A stretch of DNA of 64,000 nt from Saprospiraceae bacterium (GTDB taxonomy: Bacteria; Bacteroidota; Bacteroidia; Chitinophagales; Saprospiraceae): contig JADJLG010000001.1 in assembly GCA_016710235.1 (NCBI GenBank), positions 795,501-859,500 of the forward strand, in the 5' to 3' direction. Made by a program: the position numbers and the translations under genes. A model generated the notes under the pieces. The model saw only the letters and a list, made by a program, of their open reading frames with translations. It was not told the DNA's origin and ran no database searches. Positions 53,457-61,786 of the stretch are shown piece by piece. Numbering within the stretch: the stretch's first letter is position 1; every line of letters begins with the position of its first letter.

Positions 53457-56400
53457 ATGCAGTATAAAGCAGGATACTTTTTAGAATCTGTTTGGAAGGA
53501 ATTAAAAAATCTTTCAAAAGACGAAGTTGATGATTTAAAACTCAAAGGATTGTTGGAGAACCTGACAACTTTTGATGCTATTACAACTTTAAATTTGAAC
53601 AGACCAGCAGATATCAATTCTTTGTTGGCAGTCGCTAACAATATTATTACTAGAGGAACTCCAACGCTTTGTTCAGTTTTTGTTGAGGAAGAAATTGCTA
53701 ACTCAATGAAGCGTACTGAAAAGAAGATTGAATACGGAACAATAAAATTTCCGTTTACAAATTCTGACTACACGACAGAAGCTTTTTTCAATGCTTTGCA
53801 TTTCATTTTACCGAAAACAGAAGCCACAGCAGAACAACTTTACACAGCCGACCTTGACAGTAACTTTGAAAAAAACTTTATCAATTCACTCATTCCAAGC
53901 GAACATTCCTATCTGAAACAATTATTTCAGCATCAGAGAAAAAGAAAAACACTTAATGAAACTGTTTACAGAGGAAGAGTTGATTTTTGTTTTGAAGTTC
54001 CATACTTTATTAATACTCCCGTTAAACCAAACAGATTTAGGGAAAATGTAATAATTAAAGGGAAGAAAAATTTTATAGTTGAAGTTGACGGAGCAGCATA
54101 TCACACAGACACGATTGATGATTTGCGTGATTTTCAAATTAACGATATGCTGAATTCAGTCAGTAGAATAACGGAATTCAATTTAGGCAAGGATGTAAGT
54201 AAGCTAATTGAGCTACTGAAAGACGAGGAGTTTGTAAAAGTTGTGAGCAAGAATTTTAATTCAAGTTTGGACACGACTTTAAGCACACTTTTATTCACTC
54301 CTATTTGCATCGCAAGAATTCAAAAAATTCTGATTGAGTATTTGATTTGCAATTACGATTTGCTCAAAACAGAAAACAAACCGTTAAGTATTGCCATTAT
54401 AGAACAAGATGTTCCTTGTGGGTCATTAGCTATTAAAGACCTAACACAATTATTTGAAAAATTAGTCGCATTAGAAAATAAAAACTTTTGGCTACCAGAA
54501 TTTGAACTTACTGTTGTTGCAAGCAAAACATTTGAAAACTCTCCTTTAAAACCAATTGATACTCTCGAATCATTACCAATTTCTGAACACACGAAATTTG
54601 ATTTAGTGATTGATGTTTCTGTTTTCAAGCGAGAAGGAATATTTAATTCTGATTTCGTTTCTTCACCAAATAAAATAACAATTCGCAGTAGCCATTTCAC
54701 ATTGAAAGAAACAATGAATACAGTTTGCTCCGCAAACCTTATTCATTACAGGGAGATTGCTAAAGCTATCAATAATGAAGAACACGAAATTGACCAAGAA
54801 GCAGAAAATATTTTAAGGTATTTCATTCAAAGTATTTTCAGAAAGGAAAATTTCAGGGAAGGACAATTACCAATTTTAAACAGAGCATTGGCTTGTAAAC
54901 CTGTTATCGGATTACTACCAACAGGCGGGGGGAAATCTTTAACTTATCAGTTATCTGCATTGCTGCAACCAGGAATTACTTTGGTTGTTGACCCAATCCG
55001 TTCATTGATGAAAGACCAATTTGACGGTCTTTTAGAAATTGGAATTGACAAATGCGATTTCATCAATTCAACTTTGTCAACTTCCAAAAGAACCTTTATT
55101 CAAAAACACGAATTGCCTTTCGGTCAAAAACAGTTTATTTTTTTAAGCCCTGAAAGATTCGTAATTGAAGATTTCAGAACAGCAATCAATACAACAATTT
55201 CAAATAAGAACTATTTTGCTTATTGCGTTATTGATGAAGTACATTGCGTTTCAGAATGGGGTCACGACTTCAGAACGCCATATTTGAATTTAGGAATCAA
55301 TGCACAGGATATTTGCAAAACCAAAACAGGTGACAAGGTTTTTTTATTTGGGCTGACTGCAACCGCCTCTTTTGATGTCTTAACTGATATTGAAAGAGAA
55401 CTACAAATTGGAAAAACAGACGGTAATGCTGTAGTAAGATATGAGAACACTCTTAGAGATGAATTGAACTATCAGATAATTGAGACTGAAGTATTTCTTA
55501 AGGATAAAACAGGGAAAAGCGAACCGATAAAAGAACATTGGCAAATCTCTGATGCAAGTTGGAAAAAATTTGTAGGAGGACTCAAACAACTGAGAATTGA
55601 AAATTCAATAATTAAAGGGGAAGAAAAAATCGCAAAATTTAATACTGAGCCAGTTTTAAGAGAACTATTAGAAATAACATTTAATCAATACTTACCAAGA
55701 AGTCAAAGAGAAAACTATATCAACAAATTCAAGGGAAAAGAAAGCCCTGAAAAAATAGCTTCTGATTTTTTTATCAGCGAAATGCTTCCAAAATTATTTA
55801 TTGAATGGAAACCTATTCTTCAAAAGAATGGTGATGCTTTCAATTATGGCATAATCATTTTTTGCCCTCATAAAAATGGTGCATTAGGAGTAAAAGATGT
55901 TGCAAGCAATATTGAAATGAAATTGCCAACAGAAATCATTGGAACCTTTGTGGGTTCAAGTGATGATGATGATGTTTTTAAGAAGAAGAAGGACGGCACT
56001 AAAACAGAAGATGAAATTTCTTTTGAGAATTTAAAGTTATTCAAAGAAAACTTGCAGTCCATAATGGTTGCAACAAAAGCGTTTGGAATGGGAATAGACA
56101 AACCCAACATTCGTTTTACATATCACATCAATACTCCTTCTTCAATTGAATCCTATGTACAAGAAGCAGGTAGAGCAGGTAGGGATAAAAAAGTTTCTAT
56201 CTCAACAATATTTTACAATAGACAACTATTTATCAATACTGATAAAAAGCTAACATACATTGGAAAAGAATCCAATGACAGTAGTTTAAACCGCAACTCA
56301 TTTTACAATCTTGACCGAGATGTTTTGCTTTATTTCTTTTATAATTCATTCCGAGGAATTGATAAAGAAATTGTGATGATAAACGAATTGCTAAATGAGA

Positions 56401-57986
56401 TTTATGCACCGCTTCTGACCAATCTCAAAACCCTTGAAGTATTTATCAATGAGAATTTAGCTGATGAAGATGTTGTTCTTGATTTGCCAAATACGGACAA
56501 TCCAACATTTGAAAGAACCAACTACATTTTTATAAAAAATGGAAACACCAATATTGGATATGTGAAACTTAATCCTTTAAGAACTCAACATAATTCGGAA
56601 ATTGAAAACTATATTAGGCGAGAAATAGAATCAACATCCTTTGTTACAAAAGATGATTGCCGTAAATGGTTAAGCAGTATCAATACAAACAATATTTCAA
56701 AAGAAGGTATTGAAACAATTTTCAAGAAGAAAAAAATTGACGAAAGCATAAACATCCTAATCCCGTTTGAGAATAAGTATCATTCAAAGATCGACAAAAA
56801 TAATTTTCCAAAGCGGATTACAGAAAATACTTTAAGTCGTGATTACGTTGCTCTGCTCTTAAGCAACAAAACATTACTTGATATTCAATCATCTTCTATT
56901 CCTTACAATTTATTTATTGAAAAGGTTTTAAACGCACTAAATGAAAATTTAGATTTTATTGAATTCATAAATTCTTTTGACAATCTTCATCCAACAAGCA
57001 AAGACTTGCTAAATAATGATTTACAGCTCAAAGATTTCTATTATAGTCCTCGTTCTAAAGCGGACACTGCTAAAGCAGTTTACCGCTTGAATTCCTTAGG
57101 AATTATTGACACTTACACAATAAATTATCAAGACAAATATTATTCTGTTTCGGCAAGGAAGAAATCTGTTTCTAATCACTTTCAGATTTTAGAAGAACTA
57201 TTTACTCGTTACACTTCGCAACAAAGAGCCAAATTATTAGTTGAAAAAGTAAAGGAAGGACAAAACGGAAGAAGCATTTATAAAACTTGCACAGTTGCAC
57301 TTACAAATTTTGTTTATGATTTAGTTGCAAAGAAAAGATTGCAAGCCATTGATGATATGATTGACCTTTGCGAAATGTCTCAATCAGAAATTGAAACATT
57401 GACAGGGGAAAAAATTGAATTGCCAAAGAATCCTACATTTCAGAATCAAGTTATCAAGGAAGAAATTTATTACTACTTCAATGCAAAGTATTCACGAAAG
57501 GACAACGAAGCAATAGAAAAAGGAATTAATGTTCCTGCTTCATTACATTACGATTTTAATAGATTGAACTTTGAAGAATTGGTTTGGAAATACATTGACT
57601 TAACTGATACAGATGAAACGGGAGAGTTCAGAACTAATGTCAAACACCTTAGAGGTTCATCTCAAAAAATGTTGCGAGCTTACCCTGAAGTACCCGAATT
57701 TATGGTTCTTAAAAGTTTCAGTTTATTTATCCTTTCAGAAACAACACCCAGTTTATTGGAGGATGCAAAAGATGAAATTGTGAAGGCCTTAGAATTGCAA
57801 AACTTGGAAGGAGATGAATTGATAGATTTCATAGTAAGGTTTAATGCGAGTGTAAAAAGACAATATCAAGGAGCAGAGATTGAAGAAGCGTTCAATGAAA
57901 TCTTAAGTGCCGCCGTATTAAATAACCAACTTAAAAAACTAATCATTTTTAATAATAAATTTTTAGAAGCCAATGTCAATAATTGA
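53457..57986 (+). CDS. RecQ-like helicase with N-terminal nuclease-like domain
   Basis: From the ATG at 53457 the protein has 1509 residues; a TTG at 53418 lies inside palindrome P1 and is rejected. Residues about 170-220 look like a PD-(D/E)XK/DUF559-type nuclease: GRVDFCF (Asp176), then NFIVEVDGAAYH (Glu209, Asp211, His216) and DDLRDF. Residues about 460-910 form a RecQ-type helicase: Walker A TGGGKS (Lys493), DEVH (593-596) followed by the RecQ aromatic loop SEWGHDFR, TATAS (634-638), GMGIDKPNIRF, and arginine-finger motif QEAGRAGRD (902-910). A roughly 120-residue insertion separates the two RecA lobes. The last 600 residues match nothing I recognise. It overlaps the next gene by 14 bases. 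Probable DNA-targeting anti-phage protein. Confidence 0.83.
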   Translation: MQYKAGYFLESVWKELKNLSKDEVDDLKLKGLLENLTTFDAITTLNLNRPADINSLLAVANNIITRGTPTLCSVFVEEEIANSMKRTEKKIEYGTIKFPFTNSDYTTEAFFNALHFILPKTEATAEQLYTADLDSNFEKNFINSLIPSEHSYLKQLFQHQRKRKTLNETVYRGRVDFCFEVPYFINTPVKPNRFRENVIIKGKKNFIVEVDGAAYHTDTIDDLRDFQINDMLNSVSRITEFNLGKDVSKLIELLKDEEFVKVVSKNFNSSLDTTLSTLLFTPICIARIQKILIEYLICNYDLLKTENKPLSIAIIEQDVPCGSLAIKDLTQLFEKLVALENKNFWLPEFELTVVASKTFENSPLKPIDTLESLPISEHTKFDLVIDVSVFKREGIFNSDFVSSPNKITIRSSHFTLKETMNTVCSANLIHYREIAKAINNEEHEIDQEAENILRYFIQSIFRKENFREGQLPILNRALACKPVIGLLPTGGGKSLTYQLSALLQPGITLVVDPIRSLMKDQFDGLLEIGIDKCDFINSTLSTSKRTFIQKHELPFGQKQFIFLSPERFVIEDFRTAINTTISNKNYFAYCVIDEVHCVSEWGHDFRTPYLNLGINAQDICKTKTGDKVFLFGLTATASFDVLTDIERELQIGKTDGNAVVRYENTLRDELNYQIIETEVFLKDKTGKSEPIKEHWQISDASWKKFVGGLKQLRIENSIIKGEEKIAKFNTEPVLRELLEITFNQYLPRSQRENYINKFKGKESPEKIASDFFISEMLPKLFIEWKPILQKNGDAFNYGIIIFCPHKNGALGVKDVASNIEMKLPTEIIGTFVGSSDDDDVFKKKKDGTKTEDEISFENLKLFKENLQSIMVATKAFGMGIDKPNIRFTYHINTPSSIESYVQEAGRAGRDKKVSISTIFYNRQLFINTDKKLTYIGKESNDSSLNRNSFYNLDRDVLLYFFYNSFRGIDKEIVMINELLNEIYAPLLTNLKTLEVFINENLADEDVVLDLPNTDNPTFERTNYIFIKNGNTNIGYVKLNPLRTQHNSEIENYIRREIESTSFVTKDDCRKWLSSINTNNISKEGIETIFKKKKIDESINILIPFENKYHSKIDKNNFPKRITENTLSRDYVALLLSNKTLLDIQSSSIPYNLFIEKVLNALNENLDFIEFINSFDNLHPTSKDLLNNDLQLKDFYYSPRSKADTAKAVYRLNSLGIIDTYTINYQDKYYSVSARKKSVSNHFQILEELFTRYTSQQRAKLLVEKVKEGQNGRSIYKTCTVALTNFVYDLVAKKRLQAIDDMIDLCEMSQSEIETLTGEKIELPKNPTFQNQVIKEEIYYYFNAKYSRKDNEAIEKGINVPASLHYDFNRLNFEELVWKYIDLTDTDETGEFRTNVKHLRGSSQKMLRAYPEVPEFMVLKSFSLFILSETTPSLLEDAKDEIVKALELQNLEGDELIDFIVRFNASVKRQYQGAEIEEAFNEILSAAVLNNQLKKLIIFNNKFLEANVNN

Positions 57987-58638
57987 ATTAGAAAAATCGC
58001 TTACCGAATTGCATAAGGAACTTGCAAGGTTATCACCCGCAATCAAACTTGCTGAAAAAGCTGTTGAAACAATCGACTTAGCAAAAGCCATTCCCGAAAG
58101 AAATCAACAACTTATTAAGGAACTCAAAGCAGTTTTTGTGAATCCTGATGAAAGTGAGAAAAAGGAATTTGTAAATGTTTACACAAGCATAAAAAAATTG
58201 TTAAGTGAACTTGACGAGGTTAAAGAGTCAATAAGCGAATACGGAAATAAAATTACCGACTTAGTTGAGTATCTCAAGAACAACGACATTCCTAAAAAGT
58301 TAGAAGCAATCAACTTTCAATTGACAAGCATCAACAACTCTTTGTTGGCAGTGCAGGGTCAGCTTAATGGAATACAAAGTTCAATAAATAATATTTCCAA
58401 TACAGTTAACAATATCAAACAAAACACCGACAAGATTATAGTTGATGTAAAGAACTTAAAGGAATCATTCGAAGAAAAAATAAAAGCATTTGAGAATTCC
58501 ACAACTCAGAAGTTTCAAGAGATTGTAAAACGACAAGACAAGCAAGACAAAGAATTAAAAACTTTAAAAACATTACTTTTTATAATTTGTGGATTAATTG
58601 TAATCGGAACGATTGCTACAATAATTGTAATAAAATAG
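57973..58638 (+). CDS. Tail-anchored coiled-coil protein
   Basis: The 221-residue protein is almost wholly alpha-helical and heptad-patterned from residue 1 to about 195 (for example LNGIQSSINNISNTVNNIKQ). It ends with a single hydrophobic helix (LLFIICGLIVIGTIATIIVI) and a final Lys. This is a tail-anchored membrane protein with a long cytoplasmic coiled coil. Its start lies inside the end of the helicase gene (14-base overlap), so the two are translationally coupled and probably function together. It could tether the helicase-nuclease to the membrane or act as a membrane effector. I do not recognise the family. Confidence 0.78.
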   Translation: MSIIELEKSLTELHKELARLSPAIKLAEKAVETIDLAKAIPERNQQLIKELKAVFVNPDESEKKEFVNVYTSIKKLLSELDEVKESISEYGNKITDLVEYLKNNDIPKKLEAINFQLTSINNSLLAVQGQLNGIQSSINNISNTVNNIKQNTDKIIVDVKNLKESFEEKIKAFENSTTQKFQEIVKRQDKQDKELKTLKTLLFIICGLIVIGTIATIIVIK

Positions 58639-58664
58639 CCAACGCTTGACAGAACATTCGTAAT

Positions 58665-59660
58665 ATGAATAAAAATAAAAAAGAATTGATAATTGAAAGT
58701 TTTCAAAAAATGGATTTGAATATGCTTGATATTTTGTTGGACGAAAATAGAACATATCAAGATGCCACTAAAGAAGTATTTCTTGAAAAACTAAATATAG
58801 TATTTTCAAAACTGAAAAATAATGGCGACACTTTATTATCAACATATGAAGGTTTTTGTAATTCTGATGCATGCCATAACAAAAGTTGTAAGGGATATTC
58901 ATTTGTAGGCAATAAATCGAAAAAACATATTGACCTAATTTTTGAAGAATTGGATAATGATGTAAAAGACATTTGCCATTGTAATGGTTTTAAAACTTAT
59001 GAAACGTTTGTTGAAACAGAGAACCTTATAATGATTGATGTTAAGAATGATGAAAAGGCAGATTTTAAGCCGAGCATTAATTTTTTGATTATAAGCCAGA
59101 AATGCAAATTAGCATACGAAGAACTCATTCACTATCAAAACAAAATTATCGACAAAGAAGTGTACTTAACTTGGTTAGCAAAACACCACTCTTTATATGA
59201 TTCAATAATAAGATTCTCATCGTATTATTCTGAAATTGATAAATTCTATTGGCTTTATAATAGAATGGAAGAGATGAAGGAATTTTTGCAGTCAAGTAAT
59301 GCTGCAAAAGAGGCTATAGAAACTTTTCAAACGATTGACAAAAATAATACACAAGAGTTATTAAAATGGTTAGTTAAATATGAAGAAACTGGCGAAAATC
59401 TTACCCTGTTCTTATATGATTATTATTATTCAGAAACGAACGAGTTTTACGAAGTTGATATTTTGAAAGTTGACAAATCGGATTATATATATATCAAACA
59501 ATTCAAATTTTTGTTTGATGAACATTATTGGGAAATGCTTAAAAAATACTCTACTTTTAGTGAGGAGGAAACTAAACGATACATAAATGAGAATGATGAA
59601 ATGTCAAAACACATTAGTTCTTTATCTTATCATTTAGACAAAAAAGGCATTCACTTATAA
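58665..59660 (+). CDS. Cysteine-rich protein of unknown function, helicase module
   Basis: The 331-residue protein has a probable metal-binding cluster in residues about 65-110: FCNSDACHNKSCKGYSFVGN, then a helix ending in DICHCNGF. Five to six cysteines are spaced C-x4-C-x4-C ... C-x-C. The rest is helical, rich in Tyr, Glu and Lys, without a hydrophobic segment. It starts 26 bases behind the coiled-coil gene, and that gap contains GCCAACGCTTGACAGAAC, a fragment like the start of P1. It ends next to palindrome P2. It could be the third component of the module or an independent cassette. No family is named. Confidence 0.65.
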   Translation: MNKNKKELIIESFQKMDLNMLDILLDENRTYQDATKEVFLEKLNIVFSKLKNNGDTLLSTYEGFCNSDACHNKSCKGYSFVGNKSKKHIDLIFEELDNDVKDICHCNGFKTYETFVETENLIMIDVKNDEKADFKPSINFLIISQKCKLAYEELIHYQNKIIDKEVYLTWLAKHHSLYDSIIRFSSYYSEIDKFYWLYNRMEEMKEFLQSSNAAKEAIETFQTIDKNNTQELLKWLVKYEETGENLTLFLYDYYYSETNEFYEVDILKVDKSDYIYIKQFKFLFDEHYWEMLKKYSTFSEEETKRYINENDEMSKHISSLSYHLDKKGIHL

Positions 59661-59667
59661 TAATCAA

Positions 59668-59742
59668 CGCCTTTGCTGGCACATTTGCATTTTTACCGAC
59701 ACACAAAACCATATAAAAATGCAAAAGGGCCATCAGCCAAAG
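59668..59742 (+). repeat. attC-like palindrome P2 behind the cysteine-rich gene
   Basis: It opens with CAACGCC. The 26-base arm at 59668-59693 pairs with the 29-base arm at 59714-59742 with small bulges; the innermost ten pairs around TTTGCATTTTT are perfect. The 20-base loop contains CGACACACAAAACC, like P1. It starts eight bases after the stop codon. P1 and P2 frame the helicase module. Confidence 0.65.
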
Positions 59743-60438
59743 CACCAAAGCAGAACAAATGACCGGACAAACTATATACAGACTAGAAGGACGAACTAAT
59801 AACATACAAGGATTAAACGAAGCTCTGCTGCGATTTAATCAAGTGTTGAATGAAACTCGGGTAGCCCGGCTTTGAGGTCAATATTATGGGGAATAAATAA
59901 TTTTGTGAAGGGATGCTGAGGGTGCTTATAGGATTTTCAGGAGATCAATCAGTGATTTATCAAGCTTCAATGGAATTGGAATTGAGTAAAAAGCTTATAT
60001 TTTTATATAGATACTTAGTTTTTTGAAATAAGAGTTCTTATAGTTTTCAAGGATTATTTTATTTGTGCAATAGGATCTTAGCTCGTTTACAGATACAAGT
60101 CGTTTATAGTGCATTGATTTGTAAAATTTGAAGATTTGCTATCGGTGGTGGAATTGAACTAAAGCTCAATATCCGGAACATCATGCCTGTTTTGCAACAG
60201 GGACATGAGTCAGGGTCGAAATGGTATTTCTCAACTCTTGAAAGACCCTATATTAGCTCAAATTTAGCTTGTTTTAAGCATGTGGGAGCTCTTATTTTTT
60301 TGCAAACTACTCGGCGGTATATGAATATAGTGCCTTTATCACGTCTAAAATTCGGTTATATGAATTTTTACAAGGGGTTTTTTACAGTTGGAAACAGAAA
60401 AATGGTATATTCACAGTCTGCCGTTGGTGGATATTAAA
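59743..60438. other. About 700 bases without a convincing gene
   Basis: A 38-codon frame starting MTGQTIYRLEGRTNNIQGLN (59759-59875) follows P2 directly but matches nothing I know. An 84-codon frame at 60183-60437 is also unrecognised and overlaps the next gene. Small hairpins occur, for example CCTGTT/AACAGG with loop TTGC near 60187-60202. A decayed cassette or an RNA gene cannot be excluded. Confidence 0.4.
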
Positions 60439-61680
60439 ATGAAGGCAACCTTTGGAATAATATTATTTTTTTTAATTCAAAGTGTATATGGTCAGATACA
60501 CCCGATAGAGAATTGGGTAAAACAGAATTACAAAAAGATTGATAGCACCTATGGGATGAACTCAATTATCTTGAAACCAGAAGTGCAAATCATTGGATTT
60601 GGTGAAGCATCTCATGGTCAAAGGAGTTTTATTGAGCATAAAATCAACTGTTTTAAATGGCTTGTTGAAAATGAAGATTATAAAATTTTCGCATTGGAAG
60701 CAGGCTTTTCAGAAGCATTAAAAATTAATCAATATATCCTATATGGACAAGGAAGTGCAAAAGAAAGCCTAATAAACCTTAATTATGGTGTTTGGCAAAT
60801 TGAAGAATTTGTAGAGCTTATTGAGTGGATGAGAGCATATAATATGAACAAGTCATCAGAAGTGCAAATAAAGTTTTACGGTTTTGACTGTCAAATGTCG
60901 AAAGGGAGTGTAGATTATTTGAAATCCGTCAGTCATATCATTGGATATAATTTCAACTACGAAGAACTTTCATTGTTAGAAGATTTATTGCAGCTGCAAC
61001 GCATACGAGACAAGCAATTAGCTCAACGAATATATCCGCTATTGTCGAATTTTATAACTTCATTTGCTACGAGAATTTCCGATTCAGACCAGGATACGAC
61101 TTTCAAAAAGACATCTTTAACTGTATTGAACAATTTGAAATACTTTTGTGATACTGAAAGAAATGGTGAAAATCAGAATGGACTAAATCGTGCAAGATTT
61201 ATGGCAGATAATGTCCAACACATATTTGAAATTGAAGGTAATAATATAAAAATGGTGCTTTCAGCCCACAATGGGCATATAACCGCAAATCCAAGAGAAA
61301 AAGATATGGGTTATTGGTTAAAACTTAATCTTGGCACTAAATATTATGCCATTGGTTACGAATTCAACGAAGGAAAAATTTTAGGATTTGATATTGTAGA
61401 TGAAGAAGTTATTTTCAGAGAATTGACAATTACACCTGCAGCAAAGGGTACAATGGGAAATCTCCTCTCAAATTTTGTAGGTAAAGATTGTTTACTTGAT
61501 TTGAGCGGTTCAAAACCGGATTGGTTTTTTAAAAAGCAGACAGTTTCCGACATCATGGGCTGTTTTGGTCAAAAAGGATGTATGGGCAGATACACAAAGA
61601 TTAATTTAGCTTTATCTTACGATGGAATTGTATATATCGAATACACAGAAGCAGTAAACCGAATGAAAAACATCCACTAA
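60439..61680 (+). CDS. Erythromycin esterase family protein, exported
   Basis: From the ATG at 60439 the protein has 413 residues, beginning with a signal peptide (MKATFGIILFFLIQSVYGQ). An upstream in-frame ATG at 60388 would bury this signal and is rejected. The family is shown by IIGFGEASHGQRSFIEHKI, FALEAGFSEALKIN, FYGFDCQMSK and the AHNGHI segment with its active-site histidines. Ere enzymes open the macrolide lactone ring; this one would work in the periplasm, unlike cytoplasmic EreA/EreB. The attC-like site overlaps its stop codon, and ere genes are known from integron cassettes. Resistance activity is unproven, because the family also contains unrelated hydrolases. Confidence 0.83.
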   Translation: MKATFGIILFFLIQSVYGQIHPIENWVKQNYKKIDSTYGMNSIILKPEVQIIGFGEASHGQRSFIEHKINCFKWLVENEDYKIFALEAGFSEALKINQYILYGQGSAKESLINLNYGVWQIEEFVELIEWMRAYNMNKSSEVQIKFYGFDCQMSKGSVDYLKSVSHIIGYNFNYEELSLLEDLLQLQRIRDKQLAQRIYPLLSNFITSFATRISDSDQDTTFKKTSLTVLNNLKYFCDTERNGENQNGLNRARFMADNVQHIFEIEGNNIKMVLSAHNGHITANPREKDMGYWLKLNLGTKYYAIGYEFNEGKILGFDIVDEEVIFRELTITPAAKGTMGNLLSNFVGKDCLLDLSGSKPDWFFKKQTVSDIMGCFGQKGCMGRYTKINLALSYDGIVYIEYTEAVNRMKNIH

Positions 61681-61737
61681 CAATGCACTAGACGGACAAA
61701 CTTGCTAATGCTGCGTCCGTCGCCAGTGCTGGACGTT
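61679..61737 (+). repeat. attC-like site E
   Basis: It runs from AAC (61679-61681, overlapping the stop) to GTT (61735-61737), 59 bases. Two stems, GCACT/AGTGC (61685-61689 with 61725-61729) and GACGGAC/GTCCGTC (61691-61697 with 61715-61721), are separated by a bulge of one base on one side and three on the other, as in the bulged stems of attC hairpins. It is near-identical to site A. Confidence 0.72.
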
Positions 61738-61786
61738 GTGCGTCATGCTATAACGACACAGCTACCATCAAAATTGACTGAATAAA

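Noticed and set aside
60183..60437. 84-codon plus-strand frame before the esterase-like gene
   Set aside because: It overlaps the signal-peptide region of the real gene in another frame and has no recognisable content.
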